Assembly (NCBI GenBank): GCA_964383715.1
Contig: CAYLHU010000022.1
Coordinates: 1-8,093 of the forward strand
Length of the DNA: 8,093 nt
Direction of reading: 5' to 3'
Source: CAYLHU01 sp964383715
GTDB lineage: Bacteria > Patescibacteriota > Minisyncoccia > Minisyncoccales > CG1-02-41-26
Position numbers and translations under genes: made by a program. The notes under the pieces were generated by a model. That model saw only the letters and a program-made list of their open reading frames with translations, ran no database searches and was not told where the DNA came from. Shown one piece after another: positions 4,751-8,093 of this stretch (the stretch's first letter is position 1; each line of letters opens with the position of its first letter).

Positions 4751-5182
4751 TTATTTAATTGTTTCTCGATAATTATCTTTTTTAACGGGCTTTTCAGTTT
4801 TTTCTTTTTTGATTTCCGAAAGAGATGATTTTATTGGTTGAATTGCCTTTTTTTCTTTTGGTTGAGTCTTTTGGACTTGTGAAAAAATAAGCCGGTCAAC
4901 TTCAATATGGATTTTTTTTGCTTTTTCAGAATCTAATTCTACCCCTTTCTCAAGGATTTCGGCTAAGTTTTCTTTTGGTGTTTGCCCCAATAAAGCCAAA
5001 GTGATTTGGTAAGCAATTTTTTCAATTTTTTCTTCGTCTTCTATCTTGTTTTCTGAACAAATTTGGGCAATCGTCAAAGAAGTTTCTTCAGAGAGAATAA
5101 ATGACAAAAGCCCGGAAGAAATTTTCTCAAAAAATTCCGGGTATTCCTTTTTTAATTTTTGGAATTCTAATTCGTCAGGCAT
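4751..5182 (-). CDS. Helical protein of unknown function, 143 aa, secretion-cluster partner
   Basis: The protein begins MPDELEFQKLKKEYPEFFEK and appears all-helical to about residue 105, with segments such as EEKIEKIAYQITLALLGQTP and AKKIHIEVDRLIFSQV. A Lys/Glu/Pro-rich, probably disordered tail of about 40 residues follows. No signal or membrane segment is visible. I recognise the pattern (SEETS…I..IC…EEKI.KIAYQ…LLG..P.E.L) as recurrent in CPR bacteria next to the VirB6-like gene, but it has no assigned function. ATG 5182 is preferred to an in-frame TTG two codons upstream, since ATG is used by its neighbours. It starts 12 nt after the VirB6-like stop, without a Shine-Dalgarno, so it is surely in the same operon. 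A cytoplasmic adaptor for the VirB6-like channel is a guess from context. Confidence 0.83.
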   Translation of the reverse strand: MPDELEFQKLKKEYPEFFEKISSGLLSFILSEETSLTIAQICSENKIEDEEKIEKIAYQITLALLGQTPKENLAEILEKGVELDSEKAKKIHIEVDRLIFSQVQKTQPKEKKAIQPIKSSLSEIKKEKTEKPVKKDNYRETIK

Positions 5183-5194
5183 ACTCAATATTTT

Positions 5195-6858
5195 TTAGAA
5201 TTTGAGACCACAACTAGGACAGTAATTCGTATCATGTGCTAAAACAGTTTTACATTGAGGACATTGTTCTCCTTTTTTCTTTGCTTTCACCTTCCAACCA
5301 GCTTTCCAACCAGCCGTGGCACTATCTTTAACAGCTGACCAAGTTCCTTTTGTAGTGGCGGTGGCGGCCATTTTTGTAGTGCCCCATGTTGCTCTCCCTA
5401 ATGCTTTTGTGGCGGTCCATGGTGATTTTAATGTAGCAAATAATGCCTTTTTAGCCCCCGCTTTTGTTGTCACGGTTTTTACTATTGTTGGCTTTACCCT
5501 TCTTGTCCATTGTCTTTTCATTGCTTCGCCGGCTGCTTTATATCGTGGGAGTCCCATTAACCTTCCTGCTTTATATGTTGCCCGCATATGGGATCCCGCA
5601 ACAGCTCCCGCAACAGCTCCCACAGCAGCTCCCGCAGCAACCTTTGTTCCAGTCCACATCTTTTTTCCCATTACTTTACCTGCCGCCTTACTTCCTCTCT
5701 TAACTCCAGCGACAAGACCCTTGACCCCCATTGCGTTTATTTGGAGAGTTATTATCAAACCGAAAATCATAAACATTAGAGAGACGAAATAAGGCGCCAA
5801 TTCTATCAGGAAGGTGCCGGTCGGGTCAGCCAAACCGGCGGTATTTAACAAAGAATCCTTCTCGGCGATAACTTGTTGGGATAAGTAAAGAAAGAAAGAA
5901 GCCGGGATAACAATAATAGACCACTGAAGGAAGGTGTCCCACCATTTATTCCAAATCATTCCTTTTGTTTTGGGAAAAATCCAAGAGAAGAAAGCTAAGG
6001 GAGAAAGAATAACTAAAATCCAAATTATTGGACCTCGGAGAAGAAACAGGGCGGCGAAAAGAAGGAAAATAATGGAGCCAATTAGTCCGTAGGTAATTAG
6101 AAGGATTGTCTTAGAAAGAGCGACAAAATTAAAAATATCATTGACTATATTGGCGAAACCTCCCTGAAGCGTGTTATAGATACTGACCAGTTTGGTGAAA
6201 TCGGCGTCGGCTAAGAAAAACTTGGAGATGAGATTGGAAATATCAACNNNNNNNNNNNNNNNNNNNNNNNNNNNNNNNNNNNNNNNNNNNNNNNNNNNNN
6301 NNNNNNNNNNNNNNNNNNNNNNNNNNNNNNNNNNNNNNNNNNNNNNNTGGTGAAATCGGCGTCGGCTAAGAAAAACTTGGAGATGAGATTGGAAATATCA
6401 ACGACTACTCCGCAAATGACAGGGGTAAAATTGATTAAAAGAGCGACGATTAAAATATTGCCGAACATCTTTTTAGTGTCAAATCCGGCCATATTCAAAG
6501 ATGTTGCCAATCCGACATAGGCCAACCCTAAAATAAAAAACATATTGGTTATGTCCCTTAAAAGGGTCCAGCCAACTCGGATTACAGGATTAAAGTTAAT
6601 TCCTCCGGGGTTAGTCAGGGATACACCAAAAGGGTTCCCCATTGCCCATCCTAATAACCAGTTAGCAATCTCAAAAATTCCTCTAATAAGTAAAAGAGTT
6701 ATCTGAAGAAAAATAGTAAATATGGCATTGGGGATAAATGCCAAGGCCTTGATTATCGTTGATTGGGATTGAACAGCCGAGGAGGGAAAAAACAAAATCA
6801 AAAAAAGGGAAAGAGACAAAATTATCAAAAATTGTTTTTGAGAAAAAAACTTATTCAT
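5195..6858 (-). CDS. VirB6/TrbL-like polytopic secretion protein with C-terminal zinc ribbon, 502 aa after gap removal
   Basis: As written, the frame is broken by a 100-N gap plus a duplicated 55-bp flank. Dropping the Ns and one copy leaves 1509 nt, exactly 503 codons, reading through without a stop from ATG 6858. Corrected numbering: signal-like hydrophobic stretch (11-27) and membrane segments near 42-60, 95-120, 132-152, 198-222, 225-243, 259-280 and 298-320. A long Lys/Ala/Gly/Thr/Trp-rich tail (about 325-475) follows, then a zinc ribbon with Cys 481, 484, 495 and 498 (CPQC, ten residues, CPSC). VirB6/TrbL proteins form the inner-membrane channel of type IV secretion; the topology and basic low-complexity tail fit. 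It follows rsmA by 29 nt, has its own promoter with the -10 box 11 nt before the ATG, and is followed by the 143-residue gene. The zinc ribbon suggests a cytoplasmic contact module. Confidence 0.87.
5595..5642 (-). repeat. 12-bp tandem repeat coding for Ala-Val-Ala-Gly units
   Basis: Four 12-bp units follow each other on the plus strand (CCCGCAACAGCT twice exactly, then two diverged units). They encode the GAAVGAVAGAVAGS part of the VirB6-like tail. All units are whole codons, so unit gain or loss would keep the frame. Confidence 0.8.
6193..6402. other. Scaffold gap of 100 N with identical 55-bp flanks (assembly artefact)
   Basis: Bases 6193-6247 are repeated exactly at 6348-6402, on either side of Ns at 6248-6347. 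The contigs therefore overlap by 55 bp and the gap has no real length. Joining them restores one open reading frame for the VirB6-like protein. Confidence 0.95.
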
Positions 6859-6869
6859 TGGTTTATTAT

Positions 6870-6899
6870 ATTATAGAAATTTTTAGATTAAGATGTCAA
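6870..6899 (-). promoter_or_regulatory. Promoter of the VirB6-like operon, inside the end of rsmA
   Basis: On the minus strand: TTGACA (6899-6894), 18-nt spacer, TATAAT (6875-6870), then 11 nt to ATG 6858. The -35 box is formed by the last codons of rsmA (Leu-Thr-Ser). A second overlapping TATAAT lies at 6870-6865. A start near 6863 leaves almost no leader. Confidence 0.83.
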
Positions 6900-7790
6900 T
6901 GTCTTTGTCAAATCAAGCCAATTTTTTACGGTCAGAGTTTCAGCTCGCCGACTCGGTTCAATGTTATTTTTAGCGAGCCAGTTTTCCGTTTTTTCCCGAG
7001 GTAAATCTAATTCTTTGGAAAGATTATTAATCAACTGTTTGCGAGGATGAGAAAATCCCGCTTTAACAATTTTAGAAAATAAGTTTCTATCGGCGTTAAT
7101 CAGTTTTCCGTCAGAGTTAATCAGAGGTGTGATTTTAAGAATCGCACTATCAACTTTTGGGCGAGGCCAAAAGCAATTTTTAGAAACAATTCCCACTATT
7201 TCGGACTTGCCGTAAAACTGGGAGAAAACGGCGATTTTAGACATTTTAGGAGGCAAAGCGCAAATTCTTTCTCCGACTTCTTTTTGAACCATTAAAACCA
7301 TCAATTCGGGTAATTTACCGCTCGGCGGTTCTTCCAAAAACATTTTAATAATTGGCGCCGTAATATAATAGGGCAAATTTGCCACAATCTTATAATTTTT
7401 ATTTTTTAACCTTGAGCTTTGAATACGCAATGAAAGATTCTCTTTCATTTTGACTTGCTCGCTTCGCTCGCTCGTTTTTGAATTTTGAATTTTCAATATA
7501 TCTTCCCTGACCACTTCTACATTTTTAATCCCCTCTTCAGCCAATTCTTCTTTTAAGACAACCACCAATTCTTTATCTTTCTCTATGGTAATAACTTCTT
7601 TAACTTTTTTAGCCAACTCCTTGGTTAATATCCCGGTTCCGGGACCTATTTCTAAAACAATGTCGGTTTTTTTAAGTTGAGCGGAATCAATTATTTTTTT
7701 TAAAACATTTTCCGAAATTAAAAAATTTTGTCCCAGTCGTTTTTTAGGTCGAAAATTATATTTTGTTATAATATTCTTTATATCTTTCAT
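6888..7790 (-). CDS. rsmA: 16S rRNA adenine-N6,N6 dimethyltransferase RsmA (KsgA)
   Basis: RsmA uses S-adenosylmethionine to dimethylate two adjacent adenines near the 3' end of 16S rRNA, a late small-subunit maturation step. Visible motifs: RPKKRLGQNFL (14-24), the SAM-binding loop LEIGPGTGILT (46-56), acidic Glu70 after strand 2 (IEKD), Glu96-Asp97 (REDIL), the catalytic NLPYYIT (138-144), and the C-terminal FSHPRKQL (246-253). Length (300 aa) is slightly above usual. The excess lies between Asp97 and Asn138, 41 residues apart against about 22 in the E. coli enzyme as I recall it. This segment contains SERSEQVKMKENLSLR, encoded by a dispersed hairpin repeat, so it is probably an insertion tolerated in a surface loop. 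The start is preceded by a -10-like TATTAA 9 nt upstream with no convincing -35 and no Shine-Dalgarno. All catalytic motifs are intact, so the enzyme is probably active. Confidence 0.97.
   Translation of the reverse strand: MKDIKNIITKYNFRPKKRLGQNFLISENVLKKIIDSAQLKKTDIVLEIGPGTGILTKELAKKVKEVITIEKDKELVVVLKEELAEEGIKNVEVVREDILKIQNSKTSERSEQVKMKENLSLRIQSSRLKNKNYKIVANLPYYITAPIIKMFLEEPPSGKLPELMVLMVQKEVGERICALPPKMSKIAVFSQFYGKSEIVGIVSKNCFWPRPKVDSAILKITPLINSDGKLINADRNLFSKIVKAGFSHPRKQLINNLSKELDLPREKTENWLAKNNIEPSRRAETLTVKNWLDLTKTLTS
7424..7475 (-). repeat. Dispersed hairpin element, copy D, in frame inside rsmA
   Basis: On the minus strand it has the module CGAGCGAGCGAAGCGAG, then AAGTCAA, then a perfect 9-bp stem (AATGAAAGA with TCTTTCATT, 7449-7441 and 7437-7429) with a GAA loop, ending GCGTA. 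It encodes rsmA residues of about 106-123. It aligns end to end with copy B; stem differences are compensatory. Its 51 aligned bases correspond to 17 codons, close to the extra loop length in this RsmA. Confidence 0.78.
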
Positions 7791-7799
7791 ACTTTTGGA

Positions 7800-7823
7800 T
7801 TAATAGAGGCAGACCTCTGTTAA
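7800..7823. promoter_or_regulatory. Imperfect dyad in the rsmA / right-edge divergent region
   Basis: TTAATAGAGG and CCTCTGTTAA flank a 4-nt centre; the arms are complementary at nine of ten positions. It begins 10 bp upstream of the rsmA ATG and overlaps the only -10-like box for that gene. It could be an operator or an mRNA-leader hairpin; no regulator gene is nearby. Confidence 0.4.
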
Positions 7824-7856
7824 TACTGCTAATTTTGGGGTGGGGATAAAATGACA

Positions 7857-7884
7857 TTGACTTTCGTTTCAGGGGAGTTATGAT
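7857..7884 (+). promoter_or_regulatory. Promoter of the right-edge gene
   Basis: TTGACT (7857-7862), 16-nt spacer, TATGAT (7879-7884). ATG 7898 follows 13 nt after the -10, matching the short-leader spacing at the prgI and VirB6-like genes. Confidence 0.6.
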
Positions 7885-7897
7885 TATTTATATAAAT

Positions 7898-8093
7898 ATG
7901 GGACATAGAAAGACAATTTTTTTCTGTCTTAAGCTTTCCAGTTTTTTCGTAATTGCCTTTTTGGTATTTTTTATCTGCCAAAAAGAGAAATCCTTTTTTT
8001 CCGAAAAGAATATTTTTTCTGAAAGCCAATATCTTTTTTCTCAATCAGGGATAGCAACCGATGGTTTTGATTTAAATATTATTGGTGGCGCCT
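7898..8093 (+). CDS. N-terminus of an exported or membrane-anchored protein, partial
   Basis: The open frame runs from ATG 7898 through the right edge without a stop (65 complete codons). It begins MGHRKTIFFCLKLSSFFVIA: a short basic start followed by a hydrophobic segment to about residue 26 (…FLVFFI), typical of a signal peptide or anchor. Ser-, Phe- and Asp-containing sequence (…SGIATDGFDLNIIGGA) follows. An ATG six codons upstream at 7880 is in frame but overlaps the -10 box, so it could not be transcribed from that promoter. In CPR genomes a LysM/M23-type peptidoglycan hydrolase with a similar N-terminus often neighbours this cluster; I suspect this but cannot show it, because the catalytic part lies outside the window. 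It is divergent from rsmA. Confidence 0.6.
   Translation, partial: MGHRKTIFFCLKLSSFFVIAFLVFFICQKEKSFFSEKNIFSESQYLFSQSGIATDGFDLNIIGGA

Noticed and set aside
5316..5792. Long plus-strand open frame of 158 codons rich in Ala, Pro and Val
   Set aside because: It is the complement of the Lys/Ala/Gly-rich tail of the VirB6-like gene; low-complexity coding sequence gives open shadow frames. No promoter or Shine-Dalgarno, and the opposite strand has a clear family match.
6211..6858. VirB6-like gene as two truncated genes or a frameshifted pseudogene
   Set aside because: The break coincides exactly with the N gap and its duplicated flank; collapsing them restores one frame.
7829..8044. Minus-strand 71-codon open frame at the right edge
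   Set aside because: Its codons are low-complexity Lys/Asn-rich, there is no promoter, and it overlaps a plus-strand frame with a promoter and a clear signal or anchor sequence.

Overview
The window looks like part of a Candidate Phyla Radiation (Patescibacteria, probably Parcubacteria-like) genome recovered from a metagenome. The basis is gene content: a PrgI-family / TraC-like / VirB4 ATPase set plus a VirB6/TrbL-like membrane protein next to rsmA, AT-rich DNA, mostly absent Shine-Dalgarno sites and an N-filled scaffold gap. The phylum call is inference from family knowledge, not from a marker-gene tree.

Layout. On the minus strand, read right to left: rsmA (7790-6888); a VirB6/TrbL-like multi-spanning protein with a C-terminal zinc ribbon (6858-5195, interrupted by an artefactual gap); and a 143-residue helical protein (5182-4751). 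After an interruption the minus strand resumes with a PrgI-family protein (2505-2095), a TraC-like protein (1968-1318) and a VirB4-type ATPase that runs off the left edge (1301-1). Together these form a conjugation/type IV secretion-like envelope machine: VirB6-like channel, small PrgI membrane partner, VirB4 motor.

The interruption, about 2.2 kb on the plus strand, carries two independently transcribed genes. One encodes a 64-residue protein of unknown function (2987-3181) with a structured leader and a structured 3' region. The other encodes an SPFH/band-7 membrane-anchored protein (3535-4698). Both have near-consensus promoters and real Shine-Dalgarno sites, unlike the secretion genes. A bidirectional terminator separates the SPFH gene from the converging 143-residue gene. 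At the right edge, a plus-strand gene for an exported or membrane-anchored protein begins (7898-8093, partial).

Non-coding structure is dense. The most interesting item is a roughly 50-bp dispersed element whose hairpin keeps its pairing by compensatory changes. Two tandem copies lie between prgI and the TraC-like gene, a hairpin-only copy lies just upstream of the prgI promoter, and one copy sits in frame inside rsmA. Other items are a perfect 44-bp palindrome, a 13-bp tandem repeat, a nine-G run, three-helix RNA folds on both sides of the 64-residue gene, and promoters whose -10 box lies only 9-13 nt before the ATG, implying leaderless mRNAs.

Gene-free stretches over 300 bases are 2506-2986 (divergent promoters, hairpins, repeats and leader RNA) and 3182-3534 (structured 3' region, terminator, hairpin and SPFH promoter). 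I see no tRNA, rRNA, transposase or CRISPR array.
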